Shown piece by piece: positions 25,864 through 29,894 of a DNA stretch of 64,000 bases. Each line of letters starts with the position of its first letter. The first letter of the stretch is position 1. The notes under the pieces are model-generated. The model saw nothing but the letters and a program-made list of their open reading frames with translations. It searched no databases and was not told where the DNA came from. The stretch comes from Symbiodinium natans (taxonomy: Eukaryota > Sar > Dinophyceae > Suessiales > Symbiodiniaceae): positions 487,501-551,500 of the forward strand of contig CAJNDS010001090.1 in assembly GCA_905221605.1 (NCBI GenBank), given 5' to 3'. The position numbers and the translations under genes were made by a program.

Positions 25864-25966
25864 AAAACTCAAACCCGCCCGCCTCGCGCTGGAGCGGCCG
25901 GAAGTTCCCGTGGACGCCGAGCCGGGGGAGCGCCGCACGGACCAAGTCGTCCCAGTCTGGGAAGGC
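1259..25966 (-). CDS. recQ: RecQ-family ATP-dependent DNA helicase, multi-exon, 3' part missing
   Basis: RecQ enzymes are 3'-5' DNA helicases acting in recombination, fork repair and telomere maintenance in the nucleus. Read on the minus strand, short exons join in phase to give the canonical motif order: Q motif NFRPLQRE (25883-25966), ENAINACLSGRD-type segment and Walker A MPTGGGKSLVYQIPA (25211-25265 plus 24365-24411), GELQIVYVTPEM (19727-19768 plus 19360-19401), DEAH box FVIDEAHCCSIWG (12515-12560 plus 11143-11179), SYLELKNLRLSFPDV (9472-9518), PILACTATATNE (7634-7670), IISSVLKQL (7124-7168), TVVFLSPIDRPNLQFEA (5639-5710), and SGIIYCLSRQNC (2146-2181, 1842-1880, 1259-1314). Motifs V and VI are not seen and should lie beyond the left edge. 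The linker after Walker A is only partly assigned. Most donors are GC. Upstream exons, including the start, are not identified. Confidence 0.85.
1842..1880 (-). CDS. recQ: RecQ exon: SGIIYCLSR (motif IV)
   Basis: 39 bases. Acceptor ATCGCAG|GTCAG; reads QSGIIYCLSRQN plus one base, equal to the RecQ motif IV consensus SGIIYCxSR. Donor AACT|GCCCGA (GC). The surrounding 83-codon open frame (1774-2022) is longer but its upstream part is intronic by this reading. Confidence 0.85.
2071..2116. repeat. AT/TATG microsatellite in a RecQ intron
   Basis: Alternating TATATA with CATATA interruptions, directly below the exon at 2146-2181. It produces spurious IYIYI reading frames. Confidence 0.9.
2146..2181 (-). 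CDS. recQ: RecQ exon: RALQDTIAILG
   Basis: 36 bases: acceptor CTAAAG|TG, reads RALQDTIAILG plus one base; donor GGCA|GCGCTA (GC). It joins to the next exon as ILGSQSGIIYC. A helix at this position before motif IV is usual in RecQ. Confidence 0.7.
2580..2667. repeat. Long TA microsatellite
   Basis: About 85 bases of TA with a few G and AAACC interruptions after a short CT run. ACCTCGGACC occurs next to this array (2682) and to the 2071 array (2049), suggesting both belong to related elements. Confidence 0.85.
4271..4344. mobile_element. Short foldback element with perfect 17-bp ends
   Basis: CGAATATAGTAGGAATA at 4271-4287 is exactly complementary to 4328-4344, with a 40-base loop. No telomeric unit inside. 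Confidence 0.75.
5639..5710 (-). CDS. recQ: RecQ exon: DRPNL segment
   Basis: 72 bases. Acceptor CGCCAG|GGACACC; reads DTVVFLSPIDRPNLQFEA then SDAFG. PIDRPNLxFE corresponds to the conserved (F)DRPNLxYE between the two RecA-like lobes of RecQ helicases. Donor AA|GCTAGGGTTTAGGG (GC) runs straight into telomeric repeat. The opposite strand is also open but has no such match. Confidence 0.87.
5811..5988. repeat. Tandem duplication of an 85-bp element
   Basis: Two nearly identical copies, 5811-5895 and 5904-5988, each running from CTTTCGATAT to GGTCCCTTATAT with a one-base difference near the start (A/G). Each copy contains GGTACCATATTGGGGCC. They are separated by ACTTAGGG, a telomere-like unit. 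Confidence 0.9.
6352..6385. repeat. G34 homopolymer
   Basis: Uninterrupted run of 34 G preceded by ACC and followed by AATTTAGGG. Assembly or sequencing length may be imprecise. Confidence 0.95.
7124..7168 (-). CDS. recQ: RecQ exon: IISSVLKQL
   Basis: Acceptor CGGCCGCAG|ATC; reads IISSVLKQLSMSQHP, matching the helix between motif III and the DRPNL segment of RecQ proteins. Joined to the next exon it would give SQHPDTVVF, but that junction lies in a repeated GGAC and its exact splice point is unresolved. Confidence 0.6.
7192..7292. mobile_element. Foldback element, family A, within a RecQ intron
   Basis: Ends TAGCCCAGGAACC and GGGCACCACTGGGCTA form terminal inverted repeats; the inner part has TTATAATAAGGGCACCCTT and GGTTGGTTGCTTTATAAGGG. 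It ends 24 bases upstream (sense) of the RecQ acceptor at 7168. Relatives occur at 51562-51930 and, split in two, around 48965-49545. Confidence 0.75.
7506..7525 (-). CDS. recQ: Candidate RecQ micro-exon AHLGSQ
   Basis: Acceptor TTGAAG|GCCCAC; 20 bases reading AHLGSQ, possible donors GC or GA. Phase fits after TATATNE. Ending at a GC donor it also fits directly to 5710; ending at CAG|GA it fits the 7168 exon. Confidence 0.5.
7634..7670 (-). CDS. recQ: RecQ exon: motif III TATAT
   Basis: 37 bases. Acceptor GGTGCAG|ACC; spliced to the previous exon it reads FPDVPILACTATATNE. TATAT is RecQ motif III, coupling ATP hydrolysis to unwinding. Donor GAG|GCGCTT (GC). Confidence 0.88.
7760..7865 (-). 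CDS. Strong orphan exon within a RecQ intron
   Basis: 106 bases between acceptor GACGCAG|G and donor AAA|GTGGTTTAGGG. It reads NVLYMPEWTDLVLQREPESL then AAEFGFDLPSSGLFK. Composition, splice signals and telomeric flanks look like a genuine exon, yet inserting it between RecQ exons 9472 and 7670 shifts the frame. It is not recognised; alternative splicing, interleaved gene or captured exon are all possible. Confidence 0.5.
7938..8053. repeat. CCCTTAAA variant telomeric array
   Basis: About 13 units of the 8-mer AAACCCTT, flanked by CCCCCAAA units at 7895-7937. It is a local homogenised variant, not the canonical 7-mer. Confidence 0.9.
8174..8278. mobile_element. Foldback element, family 2 (GGGATGTTCCCCC)
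   Basis: Left end TTGGGATGCTCCCCCTTATA, right end TATAAGGGGGAACATCCCAA; the middle has CAGTCC and AACCCCAATTAAGGA. Related copies are at 35601-35687, 35823-35904 and 36226-36418, and a half copy at 8439. Confidence 0.85.
8439..8758. other. Half foldback element, then an AT-rich stretch
   Basis: 8439-8470 is one end of the GGGATGTTCCCCC element without its partner. From about 8590 to 8758 the base composition turns AT-rich, unlike neighbours, and the plus strand is open (QYLAALRRVAMNLISSCLLK). No family recognised. Confidence 0.4.
8799..9134 (-). CDS. Coding-like island inside a RecQ intron
   Basis: Minus-strand frame beginning MSSAAPWQPESAWHSQMRDL and continuing through DDEEAAQMAQRPRWADLLDG. 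It is GC-rich and free of telomeric repeats, with a second open frame overlapping (MSNIILAKVIT). RecQ splices past it in phase (9472 to 7670), so it is not part of the helicase message as read. It could be an exon of an alternative transcript, a nested gene or a captured fragment; several internal CAG/AAG acceptors are possible. Its lower end runs into a half copy of the foldback element seen at 1007-1101. The in-frame TGA just above the ATG is compatible with a true start. Confidence 0.45.
   Translation of the reverse strand: MSSAAPWQPESAWHSQMRDLDDEEAAQMAQRPRWADLLDGSETARTLKTWGRGPRSRRLGAGCPTSSLQRSSRPDEKGRQIAEATSYRWAPGAFIGPCRSIRDSYYLGGLY
9472..9518 (-). CDS. recQ: RecQ exon: SYLELKNLRLSFPDV
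   Basis: 47 bases. Acceptor GCCCAAG|GAG continues FRD into ESYLELKNLRLSFPD; the last two bases GT plus the next exon's A encode Val. Donor GACGT|GCCGGG (GC). Confidence 0.86.
9519..11142. other. RecQ intron: telomeric tracts with minor open islands
   Basis: Telomeric tracts fill 9544-9630, 9746-9866, 10100-10250, 10580-10632 and 10755-11090. 9870-10095 is non-telomeric and open on the plus strand (NQFQSFVEALQTRRQFLKVQ). 10410-10580 looks like an inverted-repeat element (AACCTAGGAATAAAAAGG at 10490, GGTCTACTCTGGG). 10690-10765 is open on both strands. Coding status unresolved. Confidence 0.45.
11143..11179 (-). CDS. recQ: RecQ exon: HCCSIWGNEFRD
   Basis: 37 bases. Acceptor CCCAAG|GCATTGC completes the alanine codon and gives HCCSIWGNEFRD, matching the RecQ aromatic-rich stretch after DEAH (usual form HCVSQWGHDFRP). 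Donor GAC|GCTCGT (GC), phase 0. The opposite strand is also open across this island, but the RecQ match decides the strand. Confidence 0.86.
12041..12186. mobile_element. Foldback-like element related to 738-910
   Basis: Starts CACGGTCCCTTAACGTGGG, contains GGGGACCCCTTATATACC and CATCAGAACCCTTTAATAA, ends GGGACCATGTCAGGGACC. The copy at 738-910 shares this order. Both are followed by GACCTATATAA...CCCGTAGA. Telomeric repeats (12184-12250) sit between the body and that tail. Confidence 0.65.
12299..12495. mobile_element. Foldback element, family 1 (TACTTGGAGGTTCATGGTAC)
   Basis: Left end TACTTGGAGGTTCATGGTAC, right end TACCATGAACCTCCAAGAC, inner AACTGTACTTTTAACTG and AATTGGTTAATAAGGACC. A telomeric block (12390-12452) sits in one arm, so the element is nested or interrupted. 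Other copies are at 26722, 27624, 38719, 44086, 48430 and 49789. Confidence 0.85.
12515..12560 (-). CDS. recQ: RecQ exon: start of DEAH box (motif II)
   Basis: 46 bases: acceptor GCCCAG|AAC; reads LYAEQRLQRFVIDEA, splitting the alanine codon; donor GAGGC|GTGCGG (GT). The next exon supplies H and C of DEAHC. A foldback copy (family 1) begins a few bases beyond the donor. Confidence 0.85.
12561..14040. other. RecQ intron, non-coding with possible small exons
   Basis: 12672-12785 is open on the minus strand (PTKNKYVKQLPKP) but overlaps a decayed copy of the TAGGGAATGAGGG foldback family. 12828-12890 is open on the minus strand (EPVVKQAVRLALF). 13002-13030 is an AT microsatellite; 13140-13290 holds repeat-element remnants; telomeric tracts are at 13302-13360 and 13670-13735. 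Confidence 0.4.
13811..13895 (+). repeat. 45-bp tandem duplication, in frame, Pro-rich
   Basis: Two copies (13811-13850 and 13856-13895 plus spacer), period 45 = 15 codons. The plus strand reads VPPPPQEPPTNPQTQ twice; the minus strand reads a hydrophobic repeat. Whether it is translated is unknown. Confidence 0.7.
14041..16620 (-). pseudogene. Telomere-free coding-like island nested in the RecQ intron
   Basis: About 2.6 kb without telomeric repeats and with dense minus-strand open frames that shift repeatedly. 16046-16288: SIEAALYLARKPSTVEELGR. 15666-16103: 145 codons, hydrophobic, LYQRRVTLQGMLTVAFGLGH. 15429-15650 and 15277-15477 follow. 14799-15164: SEETWQNLRHLFMLYFEDPT. 14401-14820: LQFMLEIAAGDTVTSYQRAQ. 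Frames overlap by a few codons at each break, as in a decayed gene with indels; several very short introns would also explain it. A diverged direct repeat (ACCCGACGAACGGGACTGAT and ACCCAACGAATGGGACTGAT) lies at 14248 and 14335. No family recognised. Confidence 0.45.
17040..17720. other. Unique sequence, coding unresolved
   Basis: Short repeat CGCAAGGATGAC(A/G)CG at 17055 and 17095. AT-rich 17200-17460 with a CTT microsatellite (17288-17307). ORFs on both strands in 17466-17766 show no recognisable motif. Confidence 0.35.
17828..18360. repeat. Three diverged ~60-bp repeats with internal dyad
   Basis: Copies at about 17828-17888, 18027-18085 and 18299-18358 share CTGTTCCAGACTGGTCCGTG, GCTCGAGGCTACTAGACCAG and TCCGG. 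ACTGGTC and GACCAGT form a dyad in each. The stretches before copies two and three also match one another (AAACATG.TTACAAGCA; GACTGT). Confidence 0.7.
18288..18863 (-). CDS. Coding-like island, family unknown
   Basis: Two overlapping open minus frames: a 191-codon frame starting MSAFQIPSILFLSVLWCVG, and a 62-codon frame at 18437-18625 with a convincing helical stretch (SMHKVLTARGFTTAADFHY then KKLKAALEAAWG). The second looks more like real protein. Acceptor and donor sites could join them. It overlaps the third copy of the 60-bp repeat. Possibly part of the same nested unit as 14-16.6 kb. Confidence 0.35.
   Translation of the reverse strand: MSAFQIPSILFLSVLWCVGVGRVCSEGLRKTCQSPFGDHATFGSEISGGNEERVMFRPIAGMVGALPGPAASSRVRVIPDADKDGLQGNIPTCSVRNWRAGVNAQSPHCKGFHDGCRLPLYTLEKGAEETESCSGSGLGPKLTSEVSATLSGRSSCKTTRVKLSPVKACNLARRTGLVAPSARTSLEQSRS
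19360..19401 (-). CDS. recQ: RecQ exon: VTPEM
   Basis: Acceptor AATGAG|GTGACACC; reads VTPEMIHQSSLAFN. Likely donor AAC|GCCCC, but the exact 3' end is uncertain because the next recognised exon needs one extra base. A minor exon may be missing in the 6.8-kb gap below. Telomeric repeats abut both sides. Confidence 0.78.
19727..19768 (-). CDS. recQ: RecQ exon: GELQIVY
   Basis: 42 bases, 14 codons: VSRRMVEGELQIVY. Acceptor GTGAAG|GTC; donor TAC|GCCCC (GC). The GELxxxY segment before VTPE is a RecQ hallmark. The alternative donor at TCTG|GTTTAGGG would break the VTPE join. Confidence 0.8.
19776..20773. repeat. Degenerate telomeric block in a RecQ intron
   Basis: Almost continuous degenerate TTTAGGG (19800-20345) then CCCTAAAA/CCCCAAAA variants (20500-20765). 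Only 20400-20480 is non-repetitive; nothing clearly coding. Confidence 0.8.
20774..20860 (-). CDS. recQ: Probable RecQ linker exon
   Basis: 87 bases, 29 codons, phase 0 at both ends. Acceptor CTGCAG|CCG, reads PLFGEKTGALAKASSV then RSRGDESGEDIRQ, likely donor CAG|GAGAGG (GA type). It joins in frame to VSRRMVEGELQIVY at 19768, and a charged linker is usual at this place in RecQ. Both flanks are telomeric repeats. Confidence 0.6.
21138..21500. mobile_element. Nested inverted-repeat elements
   Basis: 21138-21160 (GTTCTTAGTAGGGAATGAGG) and 21478-21500 (GCCCTCACTCCCTGCCAG) are opposite ends of a foldback of family 3. Inside, 21300-21370 resembles 59950-60010 plus 60380-60425 (AATAGGGTTTTGGGGG, ATAGTTAAAAAGGGACCATA). 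Telomeric units at 21395-21448 are inside too. Confidence 0.55.
21846..21896 (-). CDS. Exon-like island ARELLASVAQNN
   Basis: Minus strand, flanked by telomeric and CCCTAAG-type repeats; reads ARELLASVAQNNC. Position and helix fit the RecQ linker between DQVQEL and GEKTG, but the splice phase was not resolved. Confidence 0.4.
22440..22680. other. Open island on both strands
   Basis: The plus strand has a 68-codon frame ending in telomeric repeat. The minus strand reads KVLLAPTELVGLDNTFVSFS at 22600-22680. Neither is recognised. Confidence 0.3.
22874..22945 (-). CDS. Exon-like island (VENLLPLQSL)
   Basis: Minus strand: acceptor CTTCAAG|GTTGAG, reads VENLLPLQSLSSHIF then RVAPHTDE, donor GAG|GTACAG. 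Telomeric repeats flank both sides. PLQSL faintly recalls RecQ motif Ia. Function unassigned. Confidence 0.5.
23119..23176 (-). CDS. Candidate RecQ linker exon (DQVQEL)
   Basis: Open minus-strand island after CTCAAAAG| reading DQVQELSHCCTWFLGP, with donor CTGG|GTGACT. DQV followed by an acidic-hydrophobic helix is what RecQ shows after motif Ia (SPLxSLMxDQV), but the SPL segment itself was not found, so the assignment is tentative. Confidence 0.45.
24116..24294 (-). CDS. Coding-like exon inside or adjoining the RecQ linker
   Basis: 179 bases without a stop on the minus strand, between acceptor CCTTAG|G and donor ACTT|GTGGTTTGG. It begins LRVTCIVTTWEDSGLRC and later has RRVVFADEEICCERER. Its start could be the RecQ segment before motif Ia (a VT-hydrophobic stretch), possibly with an earlier GT donor after TGTATC. 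The rest does not resemble RecQ. It may be an alternative exon or unrelated gene fragment. Confidence 0.45.
24365..24411 (-). CDS. recQ: RecQ exon: second half of Walker A
   Basis: Acceptor ATGGCAG|GTGG. Joined to the previous exon it reads MPTGGGKSLVYQIPAVVQPQ; GKS is the ATP phosphate-binding loop and YQIPA is typical of RecQ. The likely donor is CAA|GCGGCTTTAGGG (GC), running directly into telomeric repeat. The intron above, about 800 bases, contains other open islands that cannot be spliced in without breaking frame. Confidence 0.87.
24520..25200. other. RecQ intron with two elements and orphan exon-like islands
   Basis: 24566-24690 is an inverted-repeat element (CACTAGACCCAAGAGAAACC to CACTCTGGGTCCTGGTA) with a telomeric block in its loop (24619-24651). 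Minus-strand islands read PIIDYCNNLEEPF (24725-24785) and VELSQAVRILCTQWPRN (24855-24915), the latter with donor AAAG|GTTCAGGG. RecQ phase excludes them from the helicase message. 25088-25195 is a foldback with ends AAGGGTCCATGTACC and its complement. Confidence 0.5.
25088..25195. mobile_element. Foldback element with AAGGGTCCATGTACC ends
   Basis: CTAAGGGTCCATGTACC at the left and GGTACATGGACCCTTAG at the right are perfect complements (17 bases), with TTGGGCCC and GGGCCTT-like inner complementarity. It lies just past the RecQ donor at 25211. Confidence 0.85.
25211..25265 (-). CDS. recQ: RecQ exon: first half of Walker A (motif I)
   Basis: 55 bases: acceptor GTCCAG|GCC, reading AINACLSGRDVFVRMPTGG and ending after one base of a codon; donor GGAG|GCCAGG (GC). 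The next exon supplies GKS. The intron below starts with a foldback element (25088-25195). Confidence 0.88.
25419..25640. CDS. Open island, strand unresolved, upstream part of a RecQ intron
   Basis: The plus strand reads KQLFVKLSDLWFLFEKSIRI and ends in telomeric units. The minus strand reads GIVECLSGLIIHSMNTFNRA then VLQSLFSGVPYSDRLLKKEP. Both look protein-like, which shows how weak openness alone is as evidence here. Confidence 0.3.
25883..25966 (-). CDS. recQ: RecQ exon: Q motif
   Basis: 84 bases, 28 codons, phase 0 at both ends. It contains DDLVRAALPRLGV followed by NFRPLQRE, the adenine-sensing Q motif that opens the RecQ helicase core. Acceptor CGACAG|G; donor GAG|GCGGGC (GC type). Splicing to 25265 gives FRPLQREAINACLSGRD, matching the family exactly. 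A C20-A10 homopolymer block lies about 15 bases past the donor, at 25828-25860. Confidence 0.85.
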
Positions 25967-26721
25967 CTGTCGGGGCTTTTGAGGGTTTTGGGGTTTAGGG
26001 TTTGTTCGGGGTTTCGGGTTTAGGGTTTTGGGGTTGTTTTGGGTTTGTTTTGGGTTTGTTTGGGGGGGGGTTTTAGGGTCTTTGGTTTCTTTGTTTGGGC
26101 GCTTAGGGTTTTAAGGGTTTTGGGCTTGCTTTGGGAGTTTTAGGGTGTTTTTGTTTGGGCGTTTAGGGTTTGTAGGGCTTCTTAGAGCTTTAAGGGCTCT
26201 TTCGAGTTTAGGGTTCAGGGTTTTTAGGGTTTGGGGTTTAGGGTCCCTAAACCCTAAACCCTAAATCCTAAACCCTAAACCCCAATGCGGGTTAGGGATT
26301 CAGGGTTTGGGGGTCTGTGGTTTTTGGGTCTTGGGTCCCTGACCCTTCAGCTCAGAGGTTACGCGTTATGAACTTGAAAGCCTAAAGCCTATAAACCCTA
26401 AACCCTAAACTCTAAACCGCTTTAGCCCTTTGTCGAGCTCGGGTTTGTGTGCCGGGCTTCGACGCGAACGCGCACGAAATCCTGAACCCTAAACCCTCTT
26501 TGGTCCCCCTAAACGCATTTGGGTGTACGGTCTAGGGTCTCGGGTTTAGGGTTCAGGGTTCAGGGTTTAGGGTCTAGGGTTTGGGGTTTTAAAAGTCTCT
26601 GAGGTGTTTGGGCCTAAAACGTACTTGGAGGTTCTAGGTACTTGTGGTTTAGGGTATTTCGGGTTTAGGGTTTCGGACAATGATAATGGTCCTGCGCTCC
26701 CTCAGTCCCCTAAGTAGGTTG

Positions 26722-26863
26722 TACTTGGAGGTTCATGGTGCTTATTAACCAACTTTAACTGTACTTATAAATATACTTATAACTTATAATTAGGGCACTT
26801 AAGGGGCTTATAAGTGGGTTATAAATACAGTATTGGTTAATAAGTACCATGAACCTTCAAGTA
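26722..26863. mobile_element. Foldback element, family 1
   Basis: Near-perfect palindrome: left TACTTGGAGGTTCATGGTGC, right ACCATGAACCTTCAAGTA, with AACTGTACTTATAA, GGGCACTTAAGGGGCTTATA and TACAGTATTGGTTAATAAG between. No ORF. Confidence 0.9.
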
Positions 26864-27623
26864 AGTTAACATAGAATTGGGGTTCTACGTAACACCTAAG
26901 CACCCGAACCCCCCAGAGGGTCAAAGGCCAAAGGTTATACATCCGCTGCGAAGAACACGGGCCTCTGGGACTGTTTAGGGTTTATAGGGTGTCGGGATTT
27001 GGGGTTTAGGATTGAGGGTTTATAGTGTTTATAGGGTTTAGGATGAAAGCTCTTGAAAAAGACGGCTTTGGACTTGACCCTGTACTGGCGGTTATGTAGG
27101 TGAGGGGTATGAACATGACATGCTCGCACAAAAGCCGTGAGAAGCCGTACCAACACAAAACTAAAGAAGGCTCATGCGTGCACAAGCACCTGAAGACAGA
27201 GGGCACGTGCTTCCTTGAAAAACCTTGCTGGTGCCAGGCTGACGCATTTTAAGGCTACACAATCTGGAAGCACTTAAACTTAAAAGAAAAAACAAGTTTA
27301 ACAAGTGCATTGTTTAGTTCCGGGAAACAGGGCGAAGCAGATGGAACTTATAGGCAACTAACTGCTATGACCGCGAGTGCCTCAGCCGAGCCTGTTCCAG
27401 TAGTGAATGTACTAGTTCTATAACCATATGGTAGTATGCGCCTCGGCTTCCGGCCGAATTACGTCTAGAACAAGCAGACCAGGATTCCACGCAATGCGCC
27501 CCTTCCACAGAGACCACGCCCCAAGAAGCGAGAAAAGGGCTCGCGAACCCCCGCTAAGCCGCAAAGCCCCTGCAACCTTTCCTGGGACCCCCTGGGAGCA
27601 CCTTCAAACCCTCCCAGCCCTCC

Positions 27624-27758
27624 TACTTGGAGGTTCAAGGTACTTCTTAACCAATTACAACTGTACTTATTATAACCCACTTACAAGCCCCTTAAGTGCC
27701 CTTGTATGGTTATAAGTGCAGTTCTAATTGGTTACTAAGTACCATGAACCTCCAAGTA
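27624..27758. mobile_element. Foldback element, family 1
   Basis: Left TACTTGGAGGTTCAAGGTAC, right GTACCATGAACCTCCAAGTA, inner AACTGTACTTATTATAACCC and GGTTATAAGTGCAGTTCTAA. Only about 0.8 kb from the previous copy and clearly related to it. Confidence 0.9.
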
Positions 27759-27866
27759 CGTACCTCCTGAACTCATGACGTGCGTGGCGGCGCGCTCATT
27801 CCTTGACAACTATAACCATCGAATGAGTCTAATGACTGAAGAGATAGTAAACACATGCTGATTATA

Positions 27867-28448
27867 CTACAAGAACATTAGAAGGGTAGCCCTTCCTGGC
27901 CCTTCCCCTGTTTGCCCTCGCCAGGCCTGCGCCCAGGTCCCAGCGTGGGCTAGTGGGACTGGGGGTTCGGCCGCCTGCGGGGGCTCCGCACGCGGCGGAG
28001 GCGCTTGCCAGGCCCCTGGCCTTCCCGGATTCGGCGGCTCGAGGTTTGGATGGCTGCCGGCACAAGGTGTCGGAACGCAGCCGTGGCTACCGTGGCTGCC
28101 GTGTGGCATCGGGTCCCAACTCGGGGCCGCGCTGCTCTGCGGCGCGGCAGCGCCGCTTCCCGGTGGCGCCGGGCTGCGGAAGTTGGAGGCGTCAGCCGGC
28201 GCGTTCATGTTCCCGACGTGCCCCATGTTCCCGGGGCCCGGCCCCGCACCTTGCAGAGGTCGAGCACCAGGGCCTGCCAAGTCCTCCATGTCCACAGGCG
28301 GCCCGGCAGGGGCGGAAGGTCGCACAGGTGCCCGCCTGGGCCGCTCTGCCACATCTCCACCATGCAGCTGGCCATCAGCTGCACGCTTCCACAGTGGGGC
28401 CCAGTGCTTCTCCACGCCTCGGTGAAAGCGAACACCGAAGTGAACCAT
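27867..28448 (-). CDS. Pro/Gly/Ala-rich open frame, probable disordered region
   Basis: 193 codons, GC-rich, no telomeric repeats. Begins MVHFGVRFHRGVEKHWAP after an acceptor-like CATAG|G, then a low-complexity part with GPGPGNMGHVGNMNAP and SHGSHG runs. Composition suggests an intrinsically disordered segment. It lies 1.9 kb upstream of the RecQ Q-motif exon on the same strand and could be its N-terminal part, but no exon links them. An overlapping frame (28205-28549) is open too and less convincing. Confidence 0.5.
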   Translation of the reverse strand: MVHFGVRFHRGVEKHWAPLWKRAADGQLHGGDVAERPRRAPVRPSAPAGPPVDMEDLAGPGARPLQGAGPGPGNMGHVGNMNAPADASNFRSPAPPGSGAAAPQSSAAPSWDPMPHGSHGSHGCVPTPCAGSHPNLEPPNPGRPGAWQAPPPRAEPPQAAEPPVPLAHAGTWAQAWRGQTGEGPGRATLLMFL

Positions 28449-28470
28449 TGTGAGCCTATGATTTGATTTG

Positions 28471-28507
28471 TTTTTTTTTTTTTTTTTTTTTGGGGGGGGG
28501 GGGGGGT
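28471..28507. repeat. T22-G14 homopolymer junction
   Basis: A T run (about 22) directly followed by a G run (about 14) on the plus strand, ending GTGTTCGG. In sense (minus) this is C-run then A-run just upstream of the acceptor at 28448. Confidence 0.9.
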
Positions 28508-28609
28508 GTTCGGCCCTATGTTTAGGGGGTTACAGCCCGGGAATCCCAAACCCTAAAAGCATTGGGGTCTCAACAACGTTCACCAAACTTTGCACACTCA
28601 GCTCACACA

Positions 28610-28722
28610 TACCTAGACTCAAGAGTAGCCTAGCAATAGAAAGGGTGCCCTAATTGGTCTGATGTTGCGTATAAGGAAACCTAAACACTCAAAAAGGAAT
28701 TAGGGCCTACTCTGGGTCCTCC
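28610..28722. mobile_element. Inverted-repeat element (AGACTCAAGAGTAGCCTAG)
   Basis: Left ACCTAGACTCAAGAGTAGCC, right GGGCCTACTCTGGGTCCTCC. Related copies are at 24566-24690, about 10410-10580 and 56470-56580. Confidence 0.6.
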
Positions 28723-29890
28723 AGAGCCCTAAACCCTAAACCCTAGGCCCTACAACAGAAGGGAATCAGGGCCCCTAAGCCCTAAACCCTAAACCCTAAA
28801 CCCTAAACCCTAAACCCTAAAGCCTAAACCCTAAACCCAACCTAGATACTTCTTCGCCGTGTGCATCCTCTGGGGGGGGGGGGGGGTTCAAGTTGAAGGG
28901 CAGAGTTTCTGTAGCCCTAAACCCTAGCCTCTAAGCCCCACCCCCCTATGTCGCCCTAACCCCTGAACCCTCTAAACCCTCTAAACCCTCCAAACCCTCC
29001 AAACCCTCCAGACCCTCCAGACCCTCCAAACCCTCCAGACCCCAAACCCTAAACCCTAAACCCTAAACCCTAAACCCTCAACCCTCAACCCCAAGCCCTC
29101 TAAACCCTCAGAGGCTCTCAGGTGGGTCAGCTGGTCCCTCGGGATCTCCGGCCGCCTCAGGGCGTCGGGCTTTAGGGCTGCTTTTTGAGGGTTTAGGGTT
29201 TAGGGGTTCGGGTTTAGGGTTGAGGGTTGAGGGTTGAGGGTTTAGGGTTTAGGGTTTAGGGTTTAGGGGTTGAGTGTTCAGGGGTTTTGTGGGTTTAGGG
29301 TTTAGGGTTTAGGGGTTGAGGGTTTACGTTTGAGGGGTTTAGGGGTTGAGGAGTGTTTGAGGGTTTAGGATGTAAGGGTTTGGAGGTTTAGGGTTTTGGG
29401 GTTTAGGGTTCAGAGCTTGATGGTTTAGGGGTTGTCGAGGGATTAGGAAGCTTAGGGTTTAGGGCGTCTGAGGGTTTAGGGTTTAAGCTTCGGGTGCGTT
29501 TGAGGGTTTGGGGGGTTAGGGGGGGGTGAGGGTTTGTAGAGGTTAGGGGTTTAGGGTTTCAAGGGTTTAGGGTTTAAAGCCTTAGGGCTTGAGGGGTTCT
29601 TGTAGGAGGCTTAAACCTTAGGGTTTGGGGTTTCGGATGGTTTAGGGGTCAGGGTTTGTTCAGCTTACAGGGTGGGTCTTGGGGTCTTTGGGTCCACTTT
29701 GGGTTTGGGGTTAAGGCGGCTTTAGGCTTTGGTGCGGGGTTTGGTCCAGGGTTTCTTGGGCTACCGGTTTTAATGGGCTTACGTGCTTAGGGCCGGGTGT
29801 TGTTTTAGAACTTCGTGGCTTTTAGAGGCCTGGCTTTTAAGTGCGTAGGATCTTGCTTGGGCTTTCGGTGAAACTGGGTTGAAGGCACTG
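28723..29890. repeat. Telomeric and CCCTCTAAA/CCCTCCAAA blocks with small islands
   Basis: 28965-29110 shows ACCCTCCAA-type 9-mers; 29185-29700 is degenerate TTTAGGG/TTGAGGG. Minus islands: 28832-28872 (RMHTAKKYL) and about 29117-29165 (DALRRPEIPRDQLTHLRAS). A G14 run lies at 28873-28886. Confidence 0.6.
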
Positions 29891-29894
29891 CGGG

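Larger units (their letters stand above)
25967..27866. other. Telomeric variants, two family-1 elements, few possible exons
   Basis: 25985-26350 and 26500-26690 are degenerate TTTAGGG. A minus island at 26415-26480 reads DFVRVRVEARHTNP. 26722-26863 and 27624-27758 are foldbacks. 27030-27430 has weak open frames on the minus strand (RLLCEHVMFIPLTY). No N-terminal RecQ exon could be fixed here. Confidence 0.45.
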
